Source of the DNA: an uncultured Faecalibacterium sp.
GTDB lineage: Bacteria; Bacillota; Clostridia; Oscillospirales; Ruminococcaceae
Direction of reading: 5' to 3'
DNA: 64,000 nt
Assembly (NCBI GenBank): GCA_934511465.1
Contig: CAKSWG010000001.1
Span: 62,001-126,000, forward strand
Position numbers and translations under genes: made by a program. The notes under the pieces are model-generated. The model saw only the letters and a list, made by a program, of their open reading frames with translations, ran no database searches and had not been told where the DNA came from. The first letter of the stretch is position 1; each line of letters begins with the position of its first letter. This document shows positions 15,249 to 24,748 of this stretch, piece after piece.

Positions 15249-16184
15249 ATGATGCAAGCATACCGTACCGAAGGCAACTACCGCTCTGCCGCACGCCTGT
15301 CCCCTGCCGAGCTGCGCACGGCCATGGCGAACCGCGAAATTTTGCAGGACACCGCACTGGCTTTTGACACCCAGCGCCAGCTGCGGTTCGAGATCGGCGG
15401 CATAAGGGCTGTGATGCCCTTTGCCCAGTGTGCCGATGGAGCCGAGAACGGCACCGTGCGGGACATTGCCGTACTGACGCGGGTGGGCCGTCCCACCTGC
15501 TTTGTCATTGAGGCACTGGATACCGATGCAGCCGGGCAGCCCTTCTACCGGCTCTCCCGCGCTGAGGCGCAGCGGATGTGCAAGGCCGACTATCTGGACG
15601 CCTTGCAGCCCGGTGATATCCTGCCCTGCACCGTGACTCATATTGAGCCGTTTGGTGCCTTTTGTGACGTAGGCTGCGGCATCAGCGCCCTGCTGCCCAT
15701 CGACTGCATGTCGGTAAGCCGTATCTCCTCGCCTGCCGACCGGGTGAGCGTGGGCCAGCAGATCCTGTGCGCCGTCAAGAACCGGGACGTGCAGGGCCGT
15801 TTTGTGCTGACCATCCGGGAGCTTTTGGGCACTTGGGAAGAGAATGCGGCCGGTTTTACCGTGGGTGAGACCGTGGTGGGCATCGTGCGCAGCGTGGAGG
15901 AATACGGTACCTTTATTGAGATCGCGCCCAACCTTGCGGGGCTTGCCGAGAGCTGCGCCGACCTTGTGCCCGGGCAGGCCGTGAGCGTTTACATCAAAAA
16001 CATCCTGCCGGAAAAAATGAAGATCAAACTGGTGATCGTGAACCATTCCCTGAGCCAACGGCACCGGTTCGAGCTGAAATATTTCATCACCGAAGGCCAC
16101 TTGGACCGGTGGGTATACTCCACGCCGGAAAGCCCCAAGCGGATCGAGACGGATTTTGCCGCAGCGGCTTGCAATCCGGTGTGA
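15249..16184 (+). CDS. S1 RNA-binding domain protein
   Basis: 311 residues. At least two S1 (OB-fold) repeats are clear: GDILPCTVTHIEPFGAFCDV...ISALLPID and GETVVGIVRSVEEYGTFIEI...LAGLAE. The N-terminal 90 residues may be a diverged third repeat. Such proteins are annotated as ribosomal protein S1 homologues in Clostridia, but they are shorter than E. coli S1 (six repeats) and their role in translation or RNA binding is not settled. GAGG lies ten bases before the ATG. It is divergent from the DUF951 operon and followed by a DUF4364 gene. Confidence 0.85.
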   Translation: MMQAYRTEGNYRSAARLSPAELRTAMANREILQDTALAFDTQRQLRFEIGGIRAVMPFAQCADGAENGTVRDIAVLTRVGRPTCFVIEALDTDAAGQPFYRLSRAEAQRMCKADYLDALQPGDILPCTVTHIEPFGAFCDVGCGISALLPIDCMSVSRISSPADRVSVGQQILCAVKNRDVQGRFVLTIRELLGTWEENAAGFTVGETVVGIVRSVEEYGTFIEIAPNLAGLAESCADLVPGQAVSVYIKNILPEKMKIKLVIVNHSLSQRHRFELKYFITEGHLDRWVYSTPESPKRIETDFAAAACNPV

Positions 16185-16222
16185 AACCCTTTATACTATA
16201 AAGGAAAAGGAATGCAAGGGGG

Positions 16223-16786
16223 ATGTTTGGAACGATGGCCGCCAATGATGCTTTTACTGCCGGTGTACGTCCCGGCGGGCTGACCAGCAGCACCGAGATC
16301 CGGCTGCTGCTGTGTTATCTGGTCAAAAACGCCGGACCCATTACCCGGCAGGAGATCGAAAACGCACTGATGGAAGAAGCGCTGGTGAACTATTTTGAGA
16401 TCGGCTCGTGCTTGGATGATATCACAAAGCAGCAGCTCGTCACCCTGACGAACGGCAGCTATGCCATCACCGAGAAGGGCAGCAAGGTGGCGCAGGAACT
16501 TGCCTATGACCTGCCCCGCAGTGTGCGGGAGCGCGCCGTTGCCGCTGTGCTGCGCTGCCAGACATGGGCCCGCAAAAAGGCCAAGTACAGCGCCAGTATC
16601 ACCGAAAAAGCGGACGGACACTGCTCTATCCGCTGTACGGTAAAGGGGCTGGACACCGAGCTGTTCTGCTTGGACATTGGCACGCCGGACCGGCTGACGG
16701 CAGAACTGGTAAAAAAGCAGTTCATCCTCAAAGGCAATGAGATCTACCAGATGCTCATCAACAAGCTAACCGAAGAAGAAAAGTAA
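16223..16786 (+). CDS. DUF4364 family protein
   Basis: 187-residue soluble protein. It has a winged-helix-like N-terminal half (TSSTEIRLLLCYLVKNAGPI, then ITKQQLVTLTNGSYAITEKG) and an alpha/beta C-terminal half ending LFCLDIGTPDRL. This matches DUF4364, a Clostridia family regarded as putative transcription regulators on the basis of the HTH; no direct function is known. Two starts are possible, ATG 16223 and ATG 16235; AAGGGGG directly precedes the first and is 12 bases from the second. It is 38 bases after the S1 protein gene and ends in a shared terminator. Confidence 0.82.
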   Translation: MFGTMAANDAFTAGVRPGGLTSSTEIRLLLCYLVKNAGPITRQEIENALMEEALVNYFEIGSCLDDITKQQLVTLTNGSYAITEKGSKVAQELAYDLPRSVRERAVAAVLRCQTWARKKAKYSASITEKADGHCSIRCTVKGLDTELFCLDIGTPDRLTAELVKKQFILKGNEIYQMLINKLTEEEK

Positions 16787-16810
16787 TCTGCCGCCGTGCA
16801 AACGGCAGAC

Positions 16811-16860
16811 AAAAAAGCACCTGCTCCCGGTTTTATGCCGTGGGCAGGTGCTTTTTATTT
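16811..16860. terminator. Bidirectional terminator between DUF4364 gene and rnr
   Basis: AAAAAAGCACCTGC pairs with GCAGGTGCTTTTT across a partly paired loop; both sides have A/T runs and the flanking genes converge. Confidence 0.85.
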
Positions 16861-16873
16861 TACGATCATACGC

Positions 16874-18994
16874 TTACTTTGCGTTTGCAGGAGCTACCTC
16901 AAAATCGATCTTGCCCAAGTTTACATCTGCGCGCACGATGGTGATCATCATGGTATCGCCGAGGCTCCAGTTCTTGCCGGAGACGGGGTCAGACAGGCGG
17001 ATGCCTTCGGTGAGCATGGTGCCGGACGGTGTCAGGCTGGATGCGGGCACAAAGCCCTCCACCCCGTTTTCCAACTCAATGAACAGGCCGCGCTGGGTCA
17101 CGCCGGAAATGCGGCCCTCGTAGCACTCGCCCAGATGGCGGCGGGCATACTCGGCCTTATAGCAATCCTCGGCCTTGCGCTCGATCTGCATGGCAATGAT
17201 CTCGCGCTCGCTGGACTGCTTGCTGGCCTTCTCGGCAAAATCGCTGTAGCGCAGCACCATGGTGTCCTTATCGATGCCCTTGAGCTGGGCGGTCATGATA
17301 CGGTGGATGGCAAGGTCCGGATAGCGGCGGATGGGGCTGGTGAAGTGGGCGTAATCCTTCAGCACCAGACCATAGTGGCCCTTGGGCTTTTCCTCGTACA
17401 CGGCCTTGGACATGCAGCGCAGCATACCGGTGTTGATGATCTGCTCATACGGGCCGCCGCGCACGCCCTCCAGAATGGCGCTGAGCTCCTTGGGGGCGGG
17501 CACATCCTTGGCAAAGTGGTCGTTGATGCCACAGGCTTGCAGCAAGGTGTGCAGGCGCTCCAGCTTTTCGGCGTTGGGCTCCTCGTGCACACGGTACACA
17601 AAGGGGATCTGCTTGACGCGGGCAAAGTGGGCCGCGCACTGGTTGGCCAGCAGCATAAACTCTTCGATCATGGCTTCGCTCTCGCCGGAGGTACGCTTTT
17701 TCACGTCGATGCAGTGGCCGTCCTCGTCCAAGATCAGCTTTACTTCCCCGCTCTCGATGTCCATGCAGCCGCGCTCCTTGCGCAGGCGGGCACGGTGGCC
17801 GTACAGCTCCTTCATGGCGGGCAGCTGGCCGAGCACTTCGTGGTACTTGCCCTTCAGTTCGTCGTCGGCGCTGCCGGCCAGCAGGGCGTTGATCTCAGAG
17901 TACACACCTTTGACGCGGCTGCGGATGACCGACTTGACAAAACGGTAATCGGTCAGGTTGCCGTCCTTATCCAGACGCATCAGGCAGGAGAAGGCCAGAC
18001 GCAGCACGCCCTCGTTCAGGCTGCAAATACCGTTGGAAAGCTGCTTGGGCAGCATGGGCACCACCTGATCCGCATAGTAAACGCTGGTAGCACGCTTGAA
18101 TGCTTCCTCATCCAGCTCGCTGCCGGGCTTGACGTAGTTGGAAACATCCGCAATGTGGACACCCAGCTCAAAGCCGCCATCCGGGGTCTTGGTGAGGCTG
18201 ATGGCGTCGTCGATGTCCTTGGTCTCGGCGCTGTCGATGGTAAAAATGGGCAGCGCACGCAGGTCCATGCGGCCCTCGGTGTCCTTCTCTGTAACCTCGG
18301 CGTCTTCCAGCTTTTTAGCCTCCTCACGGACCTTATCCGGGAAGCGGCTGCGGATATCCTGCGCATAAAGCAGAGCCTTGGCGCAGCGCTTGGCCTCATC
18401 GGAGCTGCCAAAACGCATGGCAACACCCACGCGGTGGTCTTCCTGACGGCTGCCGCGCAGCAGAATTTCCACCGCCACCTTGTCGCCGTCCTTTGCGCCG
18501 CCCTCGCAGTCGCGCATCAGCTGCATGGAGATGGCCGGGCAGTCGTCCGGCACAAACTTCAGGCGGCCTTCCACGCGGCGCACGGTGCCTACAAGGTCGT
18601 TTTTCTCTTCCAGAATGGCGAGGATCTCGCCCTCATCGCTGCCTTCCACGCGGGGGTGCTCAAATTTTTCCACCAGCACCTGATCGCCGGGCATTGCACC
18701 GCGGGTAAAGCGGCCCGGGATGAAGATATCGCTGGTGCCGTCCTCCAGCATGACGAAGGCAAAATTCTTGCCCAGTTTGACCACCTTGCACAGCAGAGCC
18801 TTGTCCGCACGGCCGGAGCGCACCGTAAAGAACACGCCCTGACGCTGGCAGATCACGGCATCGTGCACCAGCTGGTCCACGGCTTCCATCACTTTGCGGT
18901 CCGCGCTGCGGTCGCCGCCGAATTTTGATTTGAGGTCTTTGACGGTGCACGGCTGATTCTGGATCGCGTGCTCAATTTTATCGCGCATTGCCAT
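16874..18994 (-). CDS. rnr: Ribonuclease R
   Basis: Processive 3'-5' exoribonuclease that degrades structured RNA and works with tmRNA. 706 residues: N-terminal helical domain, two cold-shock domains, RNB catalytic domain with FTIDSAETKDIDDAISL (metal-binding Asp cluster), and a C-terminal S1 domain (CYEGRISGVTQRGLFIEL). It lacks a long basic tail. The start at ATG 18994 has AAGGAG ten bases upstream; Met at residue 3 is an alternative. secG is directly upstream on the same strand, a common Firmicutes pair, but a terminator separates them; TATAAT at 19108-19113 may be its own -10. Confidence 0.96.
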   Translation of the reverse strand: MAMRDKIEHAIQNQPCTVKDLKSKFGGDRSADRKVMEAVDQLVHDAVICQRQGVFFTVRSGRADKALLCKVVKLGKNFAFVMLEDGTSDIFIPGRFTRGAMPGDQVLVEKFEHPRVEGSDEGEILAILEEKNDLVGTVRRVEGRLKFVPDDCPAISMQLMRDCEGGAKDGDKVAVEILLRGSRQEDHRVGVAMRFGSSDEAKRCAKALLYAQDIRSRFPDKVREEAKKLEDAEVTEKDTEGRMDLRALPIFTIDSAETKDIDDAISLTKTPDGGFELGVHIADVSNYVKPGSELDEEAFKRATSVYYADQVVPMLPKQLSNGICSLNEGVLRLAFSCLMRLDKDGNLTDYRFVKSVIRSRVKGVYSEINALLAGSADDELKGKYHEVLGQLPAMKELYGHRARLRKERGCMDIESGEVKLILDEDGHCIDVKKRTSGESEAMIEEFMLLANQCAAHFARVKQIPFVYRVHEEPNAEKLERLHTLLQACGINDHFAKDVPAPKELSAILEGVRGGPYEQIINTGMLRCMSKAVYEEKPKGHYGLVLKDYAHFTSPIRRYPDLAIHRIMTAQLKGIDKDTMVLRYSDFAEKASKQSSEREIIAMQIERKAEDCYKAEYARRHLGECYEGRISGVTQRGLFIELENGVEGFVPASSLTPSGTMLTEGIRLSDPVSGKNWSLGDTMMITIVRADVNLGKIDFEVAPANAK

Positions 18995-19118
18995 ACTATT
19001 CTTTCTCCTTGCTCTTCCACAGCTGCGGCCTCCAATGTGCCGCAGCCCTGCCGGTTATGGGCCAATTGCCCCACCCTGCCCGGCGGCCAGACTGCCGCCA
19101 GCGTTCTATTATACACAG

Positions 19119-19148
19119 AAAAACAGCCCCGCCTTTACACGGAGCTGT
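19119..19148 (-). terminator. Intrinsic terminator of secG
   Basis: On the minus strand CAGCTCCG and CGGGGCTG form an 8-bp stem followed by five T. Confidence 0.75.
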
Positions 19149-19158
19149 GCGAACCTTG

Positions 19159-19410
19159 TCAACCTGCCAGACGGCCGGCAAACAGACATGCCAGAATGGC
19201 CACCACAAAGAAAACGATGCCTGCAATGCGGGTCACTTTGGCCAGCATCTGGTCAGCCGGAGTCAGGCGTGCGTTGTTTGCGCCACCCACACTGCCGTTG
19301 ATGGCACCGGAAAGGCCCTGACCGTGCGTGTGCTGCATGAGAGTGAGGAAAACGATGACGAGCGAAGCGATCAGCAGGATCACAGCGCCAACAATTTCGA
19401 TAACAGACAT
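19159..19410 (-). CDS. secG: Preprotein translocase subunit SecG
   Basis: 83-residue auxiliary subunit of the SecYEG channel. Two transmembrane helices (MSVIEIVGAVILLIASLVIV and IAGIVFFVVAILACLF) flank a glycine-rich loop with GLSGAINGS, the usual SecG pattern. I start at 19410 (AAGGAG 11 bases upstream); the longer in-frame start at 19440 has no ribosome site. It precedes rnr on the same strand. Confidence 0.92.
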   Translation of the reverse strand: MSVIEIVGAVILLIASLVIVFLTLMQHTHGQGLSGAINGSVGGANNARLTPADQMLAKVTRIAGIVFFVVAILACLFAGRLAG

Positions 19411-19502
19411 GGATTGAAACGCTCCTTTATTTTCATTCAATAAAAACTACGCAGAAATACAAATATATAGTAGCATAACAAGCGCGAAAAAGCAAGCAGG
19501 AA

Positions 19503-21107
19503 TCACGCATTTTCTTGCAGGACCCGCAGCGCTTTGCACAGGCGGGCAAAGATGGCTGCGCCGGAATGCGGCGTGCTCACCTGTCCATCTTGCAGCACCA
19601 CAATGGTGTACTGCGGGTCTTGTGCCGGGTAAAAGCCCGCAAACCAGAAATTTTTGCGTTCTGCTCCTTCTGCGGCAAACTGGCCGGTCTGCGCCGTGCC
19701 AGTCTTGCCGCCGGCGCCCTCTTCCAGTGCTGCGGCGTCCTGTCCGGTGCCTTCCTGCACCACACCTTGCAGCATGCTGCACAGCGCAGCGGCATTTTCT
19801 TGGGTCATGATGCGCCGTGCCCGCCGGTGCGCAAGCGTTTGCAGCGGCGTACCGTCTGTTTCGTCCACGGTGCCCTCCACAAAAAATGGCGTGCGGTACA
19901 CGCCGCCGCAGGCAATGGTGTTCATCATGGCGGCCACCTGCACCGGGCTGGCCAGCAGACTGCCCTGTCCAAAGCTGAAATTGGCAAGCTGGCCGCTCTG
20001 TGCAAGCTCGACCGTGCCGGGCAGGTTCCCGGCGTCGGCACGCAGAGTGCCTGTCAGCGGCACTTCCTGCCCAAAGCCGAACCGCCGCGCCGCCTGCAAC
20101 AACATGTCCCCACCAAGCTGCTGACCGAGACGGACGAAATACCCGTTGCAGCTTTTTTCCAGCGCTTGGGCAAGGTTTACGGTTCCGTGGGGAATGCCGC
20201 CTGCGCAGCGAAAGGCCTGCCCATCCACCACCACGACGCCGGTGCACTCGTACACAGGCAGGCACCCATTTTCAAGCGCAGCAGCCGCCAACACCGGCTT
20301 GAACACCGAGCCGACGGCATAGCTTTCCAACGCGCGGTTCAAAAACGGACTGTCCGGCGCGTCCAGACTGGCGGCGAGGTCCGCCGGGTCATATCCCGGC
20401 ACGCTGACGCTGGCCCGCACGGCGGCGGTGGCCGTATCCAGAACCAGAATGCAGCCGCTTGTCATGGTATCTGCGGCCACCGCTTCGGCTGCGCGCTGCA
20501 CCGGACGGGAGATGGTCAGCTGCACGCCCACCGCACCGCTGTCGCCCGGAACGAGCTGCGGGGCTTCTCCGGCCCGCAGCTTTCCTTGCGCCGTGACCGC
20601 ACACAAAATGGCATCGTGCTCCCCTGTCCCGGCCAGCAGGCCGTCCAATGCCTTTTCCAGCCCGGCCGCACCACGGCCGTCTGCGTCCAGATAGCCGAGC
20701 AGATGCTGGCACAGCGGTACAGATGCATACCGCCGAGCAGAAGGATAGCACCGCACGCCCTGCGGTGAAAGATCACTGCCAACTTCCAGCAAAAACGGCG
20801 CGGAACGGCTGCGGTTCCGGTACAAAAGCGCCTGCCCGGCTTCACTTGTGTAGGCATACAGGCGGGCATAGTTGTTCTCGCCCGGGAAGCACAGCGCCTG
20901 CCAGACAGGCTCGAGCCCTGTGAGCAGCAGGCCGTTGTGATCGTAAAAATTGCCCCGCCGGGCCGGCAGCGAAAGGTTCACGGTGCTCTGCGCTTCGGCG
21001 CGGGCGGCGTAGGTGCGGTTCTGTGCCAGAAAATACAGGCGGCACAGAACGACCGCAAAGCCAATCAGAATGGCCGCATACAGTGCTAACACCCGTTTGC
21101 CGGACAT
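19503..21107 (-). CDS. Class B penicillin-binding protein (FtsI/SpoVD/PBP2-like transpeptidase)
   Basis: 534-residue membrane-anchored transpeptidase that cross-links peptidoglycan. N-terminal signal anchor (VLALYAAILIGFAVVLCRLYF), a PBP-dimer region with ARRGNFYDHNG, and the transpeptidase domain with all three active-site motifs: SVFK (nucleophile Ser in AVGSVFKPVL), SCN in EKSCNGYF, and KTG in GGKTGTAQTG. It has no PASTA domains, which argues against a standard SpoVD. It stands alone, away from the division cluster. ATG at 21107 has a GGGGGCGCAGCC leader with only a weak site. Confidence 0.9.
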   Translation of the reverse strand: MSGKRVLALYAAILIGFAVVLCRLYFLAQNRTYAARAEAQSTVNLSLPARRGNFYDHNGLLLTGLEPVWQALCFPGENNYARLYAYTSEAGQALLYRNRSRSAPFLLEVGSDLSPQGVRCYPSARRYASVPLCQHLLGYLDADGRGAAGLEKALDGLLAGTGEHDAILCAVTAQGKLRAGEAPQLVPGDSGAVGVQLTISRPVQRAAEAVAADTMTSGCILVLDTATAAVRASVSVPGYDPADLAASLDAPDSPFLNRALESYAVGSVFKPVLAAAALENGCLPVYECTGVVVVDGQAFRCAGGIPHGTVNLAQALEKSCNGYFVRLGQQLGGDMLLQAARRFGFGQEVPLTGTLRADAGNLPGTVELAQSGQLANFSFGQGSLLASPVQVAAMMNTIACGGVYRTPFFVEGTVDETDGTPLQTLAHRRARRIMTQENAAALCSMLQGVVQEGTGQDAAALEEGAGGKTGTAQTGQFAAEGAERKNFWFAGFYPAQDPQYTIVVLQDGQVSTPHSGAAIFARLCKALRVLQENA

Positions 21108-21229
21108 GGCTGCGCCCCCTTTGAGGTAGGGTGGGCAGAGCGGCAGAGAAATATACGATTTAAAACTATCTCCGCTCTGATCGTATCATTGGAAATTTTA
21201 TTTTAATATTTAGCGGACGGTTTCAAATT

Positions 21230-21268
21230 AAAAAAGAGACAGGGTCTCCGAAGAGATCCCGTCTCCTT
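21230..21268 (-). terminator. Intrinsic terminator of groESL
   Basis: On the minus strand GAGACGGGATCTC-TTCG-GAGACCCTGTCTC followed by six T. Confidence 0.85.
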
Positions 21269-21301
21269 AAGGTACTTATTAAATAAGCGCAGGTGCAGGG
21301 C

Positions 21302-22957
<1,656 letters not shown>

Positions 22958-22995
22958 TTAAAGCTCAATTTCTTAAAAACAGAGGGAGTTGCTGC

Positions 22996-23283
22996 TCAGT
23001 CCTCAACGACTGCCAGAATGTCGCCCTGACGGACGATGGTGCATTCTTCGCCGTCCACCTTGACCTCGGTGCCGGAGTACTTGCTGGTGAGGACCTTGTC
23101 GCCGACCTTTACGGTCATCTTGACTTCCTTGCCGTCCACAACGCCGCCGGGACCCACAGCGATGACCTCGGCCACCTGAGGCTTCTCCTTGGCACTGCCG
23201 GTCAGGATCAGACCGCCTTTGGTGGTCTCCTCGACCTCAACAGCCTTGATAACAACGCGGTCTGCAAGAGGAATGATCTTCAT
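22996..23283 (-). CDS. groES: 10 kDa co-chaperonin GroES
   Basis: 95-residue GroEL cap, starting MKIIPLADRVVIKAVEVEE, with the mobile loop ETTKGGLILTGSA and the roof region. AGGAGGGC lies eight bases before the ATG. First gene of the HrcA-controlled operon, 53 bases ahead of groL. Confidence 0.99.
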   Translation of the reverse strand: MKIIPLADRVVIKAVEVEETTKGGLILTGSAKEKPQVAEVIAVGPGGVVDGKEVKMTVKVGDKVLTSKYSGTEVKVDGEECTIVRQGDILAVVED

Positions 23284-23362
23284 AGTTCTTGCCCTCCTAT
23301 AGTAAAATATAATTTAAAACTTTGCCGCGAACCAGCGGGCTTCGTGTACGCCCTCCGGCTCT

Positions 23363-23422
23363 TTAGCACTCCTTTTCTCTGAGTGCTAAGTGTATTGTAC
23401 TCATCTTGACCGGAAAAATCAA
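23363..23422 (-). promoter_or_regulatory. groESL promoter with perfect CIRCE operator
   Basis: TTAGCACTC (23363-23371), nine bases, GAGTGCTAA (23381-23389): an exact CIRCE, the HrcA binding site. On the minus strand TTGATT (23417-23422), 17 bases, TACAAT (23394-23399) place the operator right over the start site, so HrcA blocks initiation until heat shock. hrcA itself is not in the window. Confidence 0.97.
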
Positions 23423-23484
23423 GACCTTTTTTGCTTCTTTTTGTTAAGAATTTATGACAGATGCAAAAAGGGGCTGCGCAACGC

Positions 23485-23526
23485 AAAAAAGGACAGCTTT
23501 CTCCCTTTGAAAAAGCTGTCCCTTTT
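23485..23526 (-). terminator. Intrinsic terminator of the lipid kinase gene
   Basis: On the minus strand GGACAGCTTT and AAAGCTGTCC pair and are followed by TTTTTT. Confidence 0.8.
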
Positions 23527-23541
23527 AAACGTATTTCCGGC

Positions 23542-24531
23542 TCAGGTCGTACTCCGTGCTCGTCTTTGTGCACAAAAGCGCTCGTATGCAGGCTTTGGCA
23601 GCAGGATGCGGCCTGCCAGCGGCTGCACCTGTATGCTGATCTCTTCCTTTGGCACGCACTCGCCGTCTGCCGTGGCAACGATGGGCCCGCGCCCATCCAC
23701 AGCGCGCAGGGTCACACTTTTTGCGCGGCGGTAAACAAAGTACGGCCGGGCCGCTTCGGTAAGCTGACCATTCCGGAAGTGCCTGCCGCTCTTGTACACG
23801 CCCAGCAGCTTTGCAATGGTCAGGCGGCTCACCTTGCGGATGATATACACATCCAGCCAGCCGTCGTCGGGCTGGGCTTCCGGCGCGGCACAGAAACCGC
23901 CGCCATAGGTGCGGCCATTGCAAACGGCGCACATCAGACAGTCCACGTCCAGCGTTTCGCCGTCGATGGCATATTCCACCCTGCGGCCAAGATGTCCGCA
24001 CAGCTGCTCCACAATGGAAAGCGCATAGGCCGCCTCGCCGCCGCATAGCGGAATGCGCCGGAACTTGGGGATGCCATAGGCCACCTGCGCGTCCAGACCG
24101 GCGGCGCAGATGGTGGCCGAAAGACCAAGGCTGGTCTGCATCAGGTCGATGGGCACCGCGCCGCCTGCCAGCTGAGCATCCAGATCCCGAAACTCTTCCT
24201 TTGTGCCAAAGGTGCGCAGAAAATCGTTGCCGCTGCCATAAGGCAGGCAGCCAACAGCCGCATTTTCAAACCCAAAGACGCCGGTAAGCGCTTCGTTGAA
24301 GGTACCATCGCCGCCTGCCGTATAAACATGCAGCTGCTCCCCTGCCTGCCGGGCTTGCAACGCCGCCGCACGGGCAAGCTCGCAGGCGTGGCCGGCATGC
24401 GTCGTTACCTGAACGGTATACTCCGCCTTTGCAAGGCCCGCGCGGGCCGCGGCTGTTTCGATCTGCTGCGGCAGCGTGCGGGTGCAGTCCGCCTTGCCCG
24501 CAGCGGGATTCAAAAGAAATAAAGTGTGCAT
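23542..24531 (-). CDS. Diacylglycerol kinase family lipid kinase (YegS/BmrU type)
   Basis: 329 residues. N-terminal MHTLFLLNPAAGK and then the family motif AGGDGTFNEALTG (glycine-rich nucleotide loop with the catalytic-site Asp), followed by LPYGSGNDFLRTFG; these are the three hallmarks of the DAGK catalytic domain of the soluble YegS/DgkB group. Such enzymes phosphorylate diacylglycerol or related lipids and recycle lipid from polymer synthesis; the exact lipid is not shown by the sequence. AGGAGGAAG precedes the ATG. It stands alone behind an AT-rich 217-base gap. Confidence 0.9.
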   Translation of the reverse strand: MHTLFLLNPAAGKADCTRTLPQQIETAAARAGLAKAEYTVQVTTHAGHACELARAAALQARQAGEQLHVYTAGGDGTFNEALTGVFGFENAAVGCLPYGSGNDFLRTFGTKEEFRDLDAQLAGGAVPIDLMQTSLGLSATICAAGLDAQVAYGIPKFRRIPLCGGEAAYALSIVEQLCGHLGRRVEYAIDGETLDVDCLMCAVCNGRTYGGGFCAAPEAQPDDGWLDVYIIRKVSRLTIAKLLGVYKSGRHFRNGQLTEAARPYFVYRRAKSVTLRAVDGRGPIVATADGECVPKEEISIQVQPLAGRILLPKPAYERFCAQRRARSTT

Positions 24532-24682
24532 GGACTTCCTCCTGCTGTTCTGTTGGTTCTATGATAACAGAATTGCAGAAGAGAAACAACTGTTTTCCGG
24601 AGAACGCGCTGTCCAGCCGACACGCCGACCGCAAAGATGCCGTTTTCCTTCACGGCCCCTTCTGTGAAAAAGCGTTCTGGAA

Positions 24683-24717
24683 ATATTAAAAATAGAATTT
24701 CCGCTGACAATTGTCAG
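24683..24717 (-). promoter_or_regulatory. Probable promoter of the lipid kinase gene with palindrome over the -35
   Basis: On the minus strand TTGTCA (24705-24710), 16 bases, TAATAT (24683-24688). The -35 is part of the perfect 14-base palindrome CTGACAATTGTCAG (24704-24717), a possible operator. Confidence 0.4.
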
Positions 24718-24748
24718 AGCAGCGCGGCGGCAATTTTAAATCGTCCTC

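Noticed and set aside
16796..18928. 710-residue frame opposite rnr
   Set aside because: Shadow frame; the rnr protein on the other strand is full length and conserved.
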